The notes below the pieces were generated by a model. That model ran no database searches, had not been told where the DNA came from, and saw only the letters and a list, made by a program, of their open reading frames with translations. The translations under genes were made by a program, and so were the position numbers. Of a stretch of 64,000 bases of DNA, positions 42,801 to 52,588 are shown piece by piece. Position 1 is the first letter of the stretch. Every line of letters begins with the position of its first letter. This DNA is from Xiphophorus maculatus (Eukaryota > Chordata > Actinopteri > Cyprinodontiformes > Poeciliidae), in NCBI RefSeq assembly GCF_002775205.1, contig NC_036461.1:10825015-10889014 (forward strand). Reading direction: 5' to 3'.

Positions 42801-45800
42801 ACTAACTCTAAAAGTTAAAGTTATTATATATATTAATAAATTTATACAAAATAAAGTATTTTAAACATTTATTTATAATAATTTTATGGTTACAGTTTAT
42901 GGGTAAATAAACTTCTAATTATTGTTTGTTACAATTATGTTTTAACATTGATTCTTCATTAGTTGTAAGCCATAATAACTACTAGAGATAAAAGCGTATT
43001 TGGCATCTATTTGATCTACATAATATGTGAATTTCACTATTTGTATTGCACTAATGAAAGAAATAGACCTTTTTCCTAATATTCAAATTTACAGAGTTTA
43101 CTTGTAGTTTTAATTTTTTTTTTAAGTGAAAGATGCAACACAAAGCAACCTTGATGCCCCTCTACCTTTTAAGCCTTGGCAACTCCTGCTTTTCTCTTTC
43201 TGATATTGTTTATGAGGTCAACATCAGCAGCATCTGCTTCCTGGCTGACCAATCAGGGGTGAGCAGATGAGGAACAACAATGAAATTCAGAATATCTGTT
43301 TAAGTGTGAATGGAGGGGCGTTATGTCAGGAATTAGGCTAAAGAGGATTACTGTCTGGACTCTGTTGTCTATTGGCCGTCCAGCCGCTCTTGTTTTGATG
43401 ACATCAATGTCATCAAAACATTGATGTCAAAAACATCTCAAAAACTGACTGTTTTTGAGATGTTCCTCATCTGTTGATCAAAGGTCTATTTATTGAGAGT
43501 ATATTTTTGCCCTTCCAGACAATTTTGGTGTATTTTACTTTAAAATTTTGGATCACTTTTTAATTGAAATAAGAAGTAGCAATGGTGGTACTTTCAACTA
43601 ATTACTTTATCTTGTATTTTAACTGCTTTCCATCTGTTTTGAAGAATAAGGGTAAGTGAAAACAGCCTTATTTGCTCGTTGAAGTAGTCTGATATTTGTT
43701 GCTGCTCCCTGGAAATCTAAAGTATTTTATTATTCATGTTCAAACAACAAAATGTACATCAAGAGACATTGCTAAGAATGCTAATGTTATATGTTGACAT
43801 TTAACACCTTTAAAGAAACAAAAAACTGTCTTTAAAATGTTACTTAAGAAACTAAAAGGAATTTAAACTAAGCCTACCTGTAAATAACTAAACAGTTTTG
43901 TTTTCTGCATCTCAGAAGCCACTGTAATGGTGTTACAGCAAAAGAAAGTGAAAACTGGCAGCAGCCACTAAGCTAATTCCAGTCTAATTAAAGAAGTAGA
44001 ACGGCTAAATGCGGAGCAGTTCTGACGATTAAATAAAGGTCTTGTGATAGGTTGATGAGCTGAGTCTTTAATGTTTTGAAGTACAAGATAAAAGTACATT
44101 TGTTACTTTTAGTTATTGATTACTTTTATGTATTTGGGATTAGTCTACATACAGTAGAATTATGGATCACCTATTGCTAATGGATCTCAATGGGGTCAAA
44201 GTGTTAGTAAAAATCAAATATTTCACACAAGATGGTGCCATTACAAACCAACTAGTTTCATTTTTCCTCACGTGCTATCTTCAACTCTTGGAGGTTCTGG
44301 TAGCCTCTGTAATGCACTCCGATCTGTTTTTTTTAACATAGATTTTGGTGGGATTTAAGTCAATTAATTGACTTGGTCTTTCTGACAACTTTATTTTCTT
44401 TGTCTAAACTAAAATTTAAAGTTTTCTTGCTTGTGTGCTTGGAATTATTGTTTAATGTTCAGATTCTTATCAACGTCCAACTTTCTTATCAATTTTCTTT
44501 TCTTTTTCTAAAATCAAATTTACTTTGTTGCGTGCCTGGAATTTTGTTCAGATTTTTGTCACAAACGTCTTAGGAAATTTGTCTAGTCATTCTTCCTTCA
44601 GTTATATGAAGTCTGCCAAAACCATGTGCTGGAAAAACAGCCCCACACCATGATGTTCCCACCTCTAAATGACAATGTCTTTGCATATTTGTTGCGATAA
44701 ATCCACATTTTCCTCACGGTTGGGTTTTCTCCAGTGTGGTTCCAGCATTCTCTGTAACCTGTCAGGTCTGGGGTCTGCTCCATCCAACAGGATAAAAATT
44801 TCTGCGTCTCATTTCTTACTGTTCTGGTCTCTCTGTTTTGTTGGTGTTTGGTCAAAAGAAGCTTCAAGTTAATGTGAGCTAATCCGGTTTTCCTGTTTTG
44901 CTTTTCTTTCGACCAAGCTGTCCCAAAGCTAAATGATGATGACAAGACTCCAGCTCCCCCACAGTTCCAGGAGAATGTTTTTATCGAGAGCAGCAGGTCC
45001 AAGTACATGGAGGACCTCCACACCGAGGCCCTCGAGGGGCTGAAAATGATGCAGGAAGAAGGTATGCTGATGTGATTAATTTGAAAGGAAGGGATGTTGT
45101 TACTTGTACGAATTTGCAGTGAGTCTGAACATGTTTTATTTTTATCTTTTTTGCCAGAAAACAGTAATGGAGTGGAGTATCAAGATAATGAAAGCACAGT
45201 TGTAAGTTTGGCACGCAATTTTATGTACATATAAATGAAATGTTTTTATTATCCGTTAAATATATTTTCACATTTCATTTTATCCTAGTCGACTGTGACG
45301 GTCCAAACAGACGGGGAAAGTGCAGGGTTCGTGACAGACAGCACCATTCCTGACACATCCTCAGTTATCTCAAGACAGTCATCGATGTCCGCAAGATCGT
45401 CCCGCTCTGGACTCACCAGGCAAGGTAATGTGATAAAAACAGTATTTATCTAATTATCCTCATTCTATAGGTTTCACACTCGGATTTATAGTCATTTATC
45501 CTTTTTTTCTTTCCTTTTCAGTGTTTGTTTTTGTATAAACCTTAACCAAAGGTTAAAAATGTACTCTAAATTGTCATAGCCTAACACAACAAAATGTGGT
45601 TATATGACTCAACTTGGTAATCTCTTCCACTAAAGATGCTCAAATGTTTCATTCTATCAGGGACTATAGGATAACTTGTCATTATTTCATTAGACTCAGT
45701 GGGTCCAATTTTAAAATCAGGTCAACCAACCTGATTTTAAGTGAGGTATGATATAAAACCTTAAGAGAATGCAAAATTGAATTAACTTGTAAGCGAAATT

Positions 45801-48800
45801 TGAGCATTTGAATGGTTATTTATCCCAGTCATTCATCAAACAACTTGGAAAAAAACTGTTCTGCAATGTAAGTACATTGATTTGGGGGAAGTGGAATAGG
45901 TTGGAATGAAATGTGCATCTGAATTGGCAAAGGGTATAAATGACTCAGCACCATTTTTATTATTTAACTAATTTCCTATGCTTTTTCAGCGTCAACATTC
46001 AGACCACTGAACTCTGGTAAAAAGTCAGAAAAAAGCAAAACACGAAAACGTCAACGGAGGAGTGTTGCAGGGATTCCACGACATGTTCAGAAAGAGTTTG
46101 GTATGCAGCTAATTTTTTAAATAACATAACATAACATTTCTTTGTCGCTTGATTGTAAACAATTTTTTATTTTTTTACTTTCATCAGGCTTGGATAGAGT
46201 GGGATGGATGGTAACTCGGCGGCTGGATGAAGAACAACTTTTCAACAGAGATACGGATAACAGCCCTTTGACTGTTGGGCCAGAATCACCAGAAGAACTT
46301 GGTTCCATTCCTCAAACCTCAAACATCATCCATCCACTTAGTAAAGAGAAGGTGGCGCAGCTGAATGCTGCCCATGCTGCTCATAAAGACGACCTGGCAC
46401 TGCTGCACCGTTTCACTCCTCATTCTGAAGATGAGCGGAGACCTCGGTCCGTGGCTGTGCCGTGGATGACTACTGCGTCCAGTCTCCAACAAAAGCCCCC
46501 TAGCCCAGTTATGACCATGTCACCACAGGCTGCATACATGTCTAAAATAATTCCTAATGCTGTGCTACCACCCTCCGTTGACGTAGTGGAAATCAGCCGC
46601 AGTCGAAGTCGCAGCAGTGTCCGTATGGTCAGCAAGAGCAGCCTGTTGGTGTCCAGCCCAGCTCCCTCTCGCGCTTCATCTAGAGCTTCTTCATCCAGAA
46701 CCACTTCCTCCAATATCACCTCTGTCTCCCGCTACAATGGTCCTACTCTGTCTGACACTTCCTGTTACAGCAATTCAGATTCTTCAGAGACCTTGGTGTC
46801 CGATTCCTCAACCATCTCCAGCAACAGCAGGCAAAAAATGCCTCACAATGTAGACACGTCTGCTAAGCATTATAAGGTCAATAGCAATTCTTCTAATGGC
46901 ACCTTCAACACCAAGGTCCTAATTAAGGGAGAGCAGAAAGATGGGCAGTTTGTGCGTAGCCTCTCTGTCATTAAGTCCAAACGAGCTCCACCTCCTCCAA
47001 GTCGCTCCTATTCCCTTCACAGCAAAATGAAACGGCGATCACAGGATCTGGTAGAGCTTCCAATAGAACCGTCAGCCCCTAGCAAGGAAAAGGAAAACCA
47101 TAAACCTGGATCATCCCCATTGCCCTCCTCATGTGTAGACAGCCCTGGTTATCACGGAGATACCAGCTCTCTAGATGACTCTACAGGTTCCACATTATTC
47201 GCTTTAAAGAAATCTCAGCTACCGGCACCAAAGACGGAGGATTCGAAAAAGGCTGCAGCAATAGATTGCAAGGATGCTTCAGAAGAAAAGCAGGAGCAGT
47301 TTCAAGGGAACAAGCACACTAGATTATTGTCTCCATCCAGTGGTTACTCCAGCCAAGATGGAACATCCCCACAACAGCCACCCAGCACGTCTCCAAAGCA
47401 CAAAAAGGGGTTCTTTACAAAGCTTCAAAAGTTATTCTCTGGGCCGAACTCTTCTAGTTTGGCTGCAGGTGTCTCGACCCAGACAGAAATTGCTGAACCT
47501 AAACATGACACAGTCAGCGTCAGCCCCTCAGTTCAGACCCTGAGAGAACTCTTCAACATCCCTCCCCCACCCAAAGTCCATGCCCCACCACCACCTCCCC
47601 CTGAGGTATGGGCTCACAGTAAACGTACATTTGAGTTACTTCTGGGACCTCCTGCTCCTGACAACCCTATTGCCATCATAAAGAAGAATCCAAAGGACAG
47701 GAGACAACAGAGACAGTCTCCCTCGGTGTCTAGAGAAGGATCTGTAAAGAACTTTGCAGTAGAAAGAAAACACAAGAACATGGCGGTAACAGTAGAGCCA
47801 ATAAATGAATCGCTAGAGGCAAAGAAAGTTCAAGAAAGTGGGATTTTAAATGCAGAAATTCACAAAGAGAAGATTGAAAGATTGTCTCAGAATGGAGATT
47901 TGGAAGGTAACGTTAAGAAAGAGAAAGAGAGCGTATGTGACATTTTAAATGGGATATTAGTGAAGGATATAGAAAAGCGTGAAAGAAAAGGTCAGAAAAC
48001 GTCCAGCCAAGCTGCAGAGGGAATGACGAACACGGCTACATCAACCACCATTTCATCAGTGAATATTTCTTCATCGGTGAGTGGTCCTCTACAACTCAGC
48101 GCCATACAGACCACTGAGGCTTCCAGATCTGTAAAAGTTGTTTCGCCTGAATCATCCTGGCCTCCCCCTCCTCCACCAATGGCTCAAGTTAGCATCAACG
48201 GAGCGGATGGGCTAGATTTCCCACTTCCACCACCCCCATTCTTTGGTGAGGAGGGAATGATTTCACCTGTTCAAGTGCCACCAAACGGGAACAGTTATGG
48301 TTGCAAATCATCACCTGGAGCTGTGTTTAGTAGACAAGATGTGAAAGGAGATTGTATTGAGGTGTCTCCATCACCAGGTATCCCGCCTCCCCCGCCCTAT
48401 ACTGCTCCACTTCCACCAACCACTGAGACTGAAAAGGGCTCTGTCCCACCAAAAGAGTCTTCAGTATCTGCTTCACCAGTTAAAGAAGTCCATCTTCCGA
48501 CAGCTGTAGAGGTTTCTAAAGACTTTACTCTTCAACATACCCAGGAAACATCTTACTCCACTGAACAGGCAGGTCCACTGAGAAAGTATGTTCCACCTCA
48601 GAGTATTCCACCCCTACCACCACAGCTCCAACCGTCAGAGCAGGAAATAGATCCTCCAGACAAGAGTGCCTCACCAAAACCTGAAACTAAAGAATTACCA
48701 AACAGTATTTTAATCCCTCATCAGTGTATTCCTCCCTCTCCTCCCAAAGAGCCTCTGCTCAAGTCTTCAACTGATCATTCAGGAACTGACGAGGCACCAA

Positions 48801-50458
48801 TTTTACCACCATCTGAGTTCAGAAATGCTTCTTTACTAAAAGAGGAAGAAGAAATTGCTTCTACTCAACCTATTAACATTCCGTTGCCTCCACCTTTGCC
48901 AGCACAGATTCCTGCGGACAGTAACCATAAATATGGTCCTCTGAGCATAGAAAACCAACACCAAACGACAGCTTGTGCATCTGATGTACATAGAGAACAG
49001 TCAAATGTTATAACCCCTTCCCTCTTGAAAATGGTCAAGCTTCGGTCTGTTGAAAACAGTCTGGAACCCCTTGAAACTCAAGAGCAGGCCTCTTCTAAAG
49101 GTGTCCTTAAGGACCCCTCTTCTACTATAACATCATCACTTCTACAGATGATCAAACTTCGGTCTGTGAACAACAGCCCTGAGCCCACTGAAAGTCCCAC
49201 AGGCGTAAAAGAGGAACCAACACCATCTTTTCTCCAAAAGGTAAAGCTCCGGTCCATCAACAACAGCCCCGAACCAGCTGAAGTTGCCAAGGATTCAGGC
49301 GAGGCATCAGTGTCCAGTGCCACCCCATCCTCTCTGCAGACAGTCATGCTTCAGGATATTAACAGCCCTGAACCCCCGGAACCCGCCAAGGATGCAAGCG
49401 AATCATCAGTATCCAATGCTACACCATCTTCTCTGCAGACAGTCAAACTGCAGGTTATTAACAACAGCCCTGAACCCGCTGAAGAGGTCAAGGATGCAAC
49501 CAAGGAGTCCGTAAAGAACAGTCCCGAACCCCTGGAAGCTAAAGAGCAACCAAAACCTGAGACCCCAGTGAACCTACAGCTCCCTGACAAAGAGCTCCCA
49601 ACCTCATCTTCCACTAGTGAGGCTCCTCAGAAGCCCATCAGAAAATCTCTGATCATGACCTATCCCACTTCCACATCTCCACCTGCCACCATCACCTCAA
49701 CACCAACTCTGTCTCAGTCTGTTGTAGTTTCAACTGCAACTTCACCAACAGTTGTTGCTCCAATGAAAGAGTCTCCTCCTGCCACAACCTCTTCTGGCTC
49801 CATGAACCTGCAAGAGGCCATCCGCCTCAGGACAGCTGCCAGATCAAAACAGGGTCCTTCTTCTCGGCTCTCACCTTTGTCCCCTCTAGACTACCTTAAA
49901 TCGCCGACAAGTACTGCAAGCTTTATCTTCTCCAAAAGCAACAAGAAGGTAGTGATTGAGACGAAGCAAAAGCAAGAAGAGAAGGAAAATGTGCAAAACA
50001 ACGAGGAAGATTCCACTAAGGTGACGAGTGAAGGAGAGTCAAAGATAGCAGGGAGAGTGCCACCACCTGTAGCAAAAAAACCGAAAGCAAAGGGTAAAGA
50101 GGCTGAGACCAGCGACGCTGTGGAGCAAACTGCAGGACAGGAAACACAGCTAGATGGTCTCAAAGGTAAGAGCAATTTGAATAAAGAGATTAACTTGTTT
50201 TATTGATCTATGCCTGAAGGAATAAATGCTTTGAAAAAAAATTTTTTTTTTTGTTTAACACTATTTAACTTAACAGTTTTTGTCATGCCCAGAGCTGCGC
50301 TGCTTTAACAGCCGACATTCAAATCAGCATCACTGCTACAGTCCAAGTCCTTTCACACGCTACAAATCTAATTGTATCTGCCCTTTTCATCTGCAGATAC
50401 CACAGAGGAAATAAACGGGACAGCAGGTACTGTTCAGAGCGGGACATCATCAACATGA
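30805..50458 (+). CDS. nhsl3: NHS-like protein 3 (KIAA1522)
   Basis: Nance-Horan family scaffold; family members act on actin through the WAVE/Abi system. Coding exons: 30805-31099, 44918-45061, 45158-45201, 45289-45424, 45990-46100, 46188-50165, 50397-50458. All phases close, giving 1589 aa (human about 1035). Residues 27-53 are strongly basic (RTRSFGRAFSWFKRKKRK); 60-98 are Gly/His/Lys-rich. The NHS box FIESSRSKYMEDLHTEALEG spans about 120-139, and RRSVAGIPRHVQKEFG about 229-244. The 4 kb exon holds MSPQAAYMSKIIPNAVLPP (human MSPQATYLSKLIPHAVLPP), LSPSSGYSSQDGT, several poly-Pro blocks (e.g. SWPPPPPPMAQ) and STASFIFSK. A TPSLL-type motif is repeated about five times (49010-49540). No N-terminal WAVE-homology domain is seen in this form; an alternative first exon could supply one. 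Synteny after sync confirms identity. Confidence 0.93.
33346..33365. repeat. Perfect 20-bp palindrome
   Basis: GACAAGATGTACATCTTGTC equals its own reverse complement. No wider structure was seen. Confidence 0.9.
35690..35775 (+). mobile_element. LINE 3' tail with TCTTA repeats
   Basis: TCTTTGGGACAATAAAGTTC followed by tandem ATCTT/TCTTA units, the usual end of a fish non-LTR retrotransposon. Related to the minus-strand tail at 12636-12815. Confidence 0.6.
41078..41113. repeat. Perfect 15-bp-arm hairpin
   Basis: Arms 41078-41092 (TTAGCTGTTGTTCCA) and 41099-41113 are exact inverted copies with a 6-base loop. Confidence 0.85.
41361..41485 (+). mobile_element. Tc1-like element fragment
   Basis: Recognised as the 5' non-coding part of the fish element family seen at 58311-59370 (CCCTTCAGAAGACACCTGAT, then GAGCTCACCTGCATGTAATT). 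No ends and no coding sequence. Confidence 0.5.
43061..43491. repeat. Nested inverted repeats with two perfect hairpins
   Basis: The outermost 12-base arms (AAATAGACCTTT, 43061-43072) pair with 43480-43491. Inside, CAGATGAGGAACA (about 43264-43276) pairs with its inverted copy at about 43460-43472. At the inner right side are two adjacent perfect hairpins: 43391-43420 (13 bp arms, 4-base loop) and 43433-43463 (13 bp arms, 5-base loop). It could be a decayed foldback element. Confidence 0.65.
44580..44900 (-). mobile_element. Tc1-like transposase fragment next to nhsl3 exon
   Basis: A minus-strand frame contains GGNIMVWGCFSSTWF, close to the GGxIMxWGCF segment around the second catalytic region of Tc1 transposases; the upstream part is poorly matched. 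It ends within about 20 bases of the nhsl3 acceptor at 44918, so the transposon-derived sequence appears to supply part of the polypyrimidine region. Confidence 0.55.
45711..45740. repeat. 12-bp-arm hairpin
   Basis: TTAAAATCAGGT (45711-45722) pairs exactly with 45729-45740 across a 6-base loop, in an nhsl3 intron. Confidence 0.8.
49010..49540 (+). repeat. Tandem coding repeats in nhsl3
   Basis: Five diverged units of about 100 bp begin near 49010, 49126, 49218, 49318 and 49418, with a sixth partial unit near 49510. Each encodes a version of TPSLLQMVKLRSVNNSPEP (examples: TPSLLKMVKLRSVENSLEP, TPSFLQKVKLRSINNSPEP, TPSSLQTVKLQVINNSPEP). All stay in frame. Confidence 0.85.
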
Positions 50459-51211
50459 ATGCAAAGCCTGAAGGAGACCTTGGAAGGACTAAATAACACT
50501 GACTTCTTTTTAATGCAACTGTTTGAGAAACAAATGGATTTGAGTTGATATGGTTCTTATTTTCAGAATTTATGCATTAGAAAGTTTGAATTTCATGTTA
50601 ATGGTGTGGGTCTTAATTTTCATTCATTCATTTTGCATTTTAGAGAAAGCAAGTAATGTATATTTTTCTTGCCAGAGGGACTTTTGTTCATGGTACTCAA
50701 GATGTGGAGGGCATATGCTGCCCTCTAGTGTCAACAAGTGATTGCACCACTTAAAATATGTCCTGCTGAATCAAAGCTTCAGTCTTTGCTTGTATCAATG
50801 GGATCTTTGGGAACTGATTTGTGTTTATACAACATTTTTGTTTATTTAACATATCTGATAATTATGGATGTGTTCCAGAGTTCTGTATATTTTCCAAAAG
50901 AGTTTCCACACCAATTATATTTGTTTAAAAAACTATATTAAGTTATTTCTGATGTTTCATCTGACTTCCCTAGAGAGGATTTCACTCAATGCAAAGTATA
51001 TTGTTTAAATTTGCAGTCAAATCAGAAAGTCATTATGAAGCCCATTTCATGCTGCTTTTCGTTTCTGACGGTGGGGAGCGATGCTTTCCACTCATAGTTC
51101 CAACTTATTTTTGTTCAAACTGGTTTTAGAGGCTGAAATGGAGGATATAATCATTTATAATGAAAATTAAACACTGAAACAAATTGTGGGATTTTAATTT
51201 CTCTACTCCAT
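50459..51211 (+). other. nhsl3 3' UTR
   Basis: Non-coding sequence after the stop. There is no canonical AATAAA before the transposon at 51212; an ATTAAA near 51165 is the best candidate end. The real 3' end could instead lie within the transposon. Confidence 0.45.
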
Positions 51212-52291
51212 GAGTGCTGTGAAACTATTGCCTCCTTTACAGATTTTCTGCATTTCACACCATTTCACAAATACTGTACATTTCAATCAATCAAATTTTA
51301 TTTGTATAGCACATTTCAGCAGCAAGGCATTTCAAAGTGCTTTACATCATATCAAACACAAACACAATGCAACATAGAATCAACAATCAAAACACGACAT
51401 TAAGTCAGATTCCATCAATAAATTTCTAATTGATTATGCTTCAAATACAATCCTAAACAGGTGGGTTTTTAGTTGCGTTTGCATCCATAAAAGATTTACC
51501 TGTTACACTCCTACTGTGTTATATGGAACAAAATACCTATTACTATTTTTATTCCCACTCACGCTCACAATCACATGTTTAAAACAATGTAAACAGCATT
51601 TTAATGGGCTTCTGGCACAAGGCTCCATACACCTCTTTCACGGAATTTCGAGCAGGGACTCCGCTGTCCCTCACGGATTTTTTTTGTGTGCAATTCTATG
51701 GTACCCGTTAGTGTCTACATTTAACAAAGTTAAACTGATTAAGGTGGGTGGACCTATCCAATCCAACCAGGCTCCATGTCAAAATACATCTGCTCTCCAA
51801 ACCTAACTAGTTATACCACCCTGGGTATTAACCACTTCTATCATATGTACACAGTTCTCCTATTTAACTGCAAATATGTTCATTTTCTGAATTGCTGTTC
51901 TGGATGATCTGGGTCATTTGGGAAAAGTCAGAGCTCTTGCTTTTGGTCTGCAGTATTTTTCTTTTTGCTCTCTTATAGATGCCATTTTTAACTCTTATCT
52001 TAATTATAACCACCAATCTGAAATGAAGCAACTGGAGCATGCAGTACTTGAATGTTCTGGGATTCACTCTTGCAGTATTTTTGGTAAGAAAACCACTACT
52101 GGAGGTTAAGTACACTTCCATGTTTTCAGTATTTGAAAATAGCTCCAACTTAGAAATGTCATGTTTGAACTGAATTTAACAGAACAAGTTAATTTATTGG
52201 TTACAATTATAAAGTTTGATTTGAACCACATGTTAAAAAAAACAAAAACTATAAATCCATAAGGGGGCAAACACTTTTCTACAGTACTGCT
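51212..52291. mobile_element. Tc1-like non-autonomous element with nested insertion
   Basis: The left end (AGTGCTGTGAAACTATTGCC...) and the inverted right end (AGTACTGTAGAAAAGTGTTT...) match imperfectly over about 35 bases and carry the TTTGCCCCCTT-type motif of a fish Tc1-like family. The interior has no readable transposase. A second repeat (51285-51490) is inserted near the left end. Confidence 0.5.
51285..51490 (-). mobile_element. Dispersed retroposon 3' end nested in the Tc1-like element
   Basis: Read on the minus strand, it ends ATGTGCTATACAAATAAAAT followed by TTGATTGATTG, the usual 3' end of a fish LINE or its partner SINE. Recognised from its tail motif; the family was not resolved. 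Confidence 0.55.
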
Positions 52292-52524
52292 TAAGCTTTT
52301 AATTTCAAGTCCAAATTTTTGTTCAGATATGGTAAAAATCTTATGCACATTTGGTTAAGCAAATGATCATAGGGACAGGCAGACTAGGCCATTAAAAGTT
52401 AAGGTAGCACAACAGAAAAAAATGGTCAACTATGCTACTGAATATTTTTCCTATCCTTAAATAGATTAATTGAGTAAAGATTTTAAATTTATCATAAGAC
52501 ACTTCAGTCATTGGATTTCTGTCA

Positions 52525-52530
52525 TTTATT
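52525..52530 (-). other. Polyadenylation signal of the ZP3-like gene
   Basis: AATAAA on the minus strand, 59 bases past the stop at 52589, giving a very short 3' UTR. Confidence 0.6.
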
Positions 52531-52588
52531 GTGCATAAGCAAGTCAAAAATCAGATCAATCCTCAAGCAGTTGGGTCATCCGTTTTGT

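Larger units (their letters stand above)
31100..44917 (+). other. nhsl3 second intron, non-coding
   Basis: About 13.8 kb of AT-rich DNA. I found no exon that keeps phase with the flanking ones. Content: a LINE tail, Tc1-like remnants and several perfect foldbacks (33346-33365, 41078-41113, 43061-43491), listed separately. Confidence 0.5.

Noticed and set aside
46420-46719. Antisense frame within the large nhsl3 exon
   Set aside because: Shadow of the coding strand, caused by Ser/Arg-rich codons; no independent evidence.
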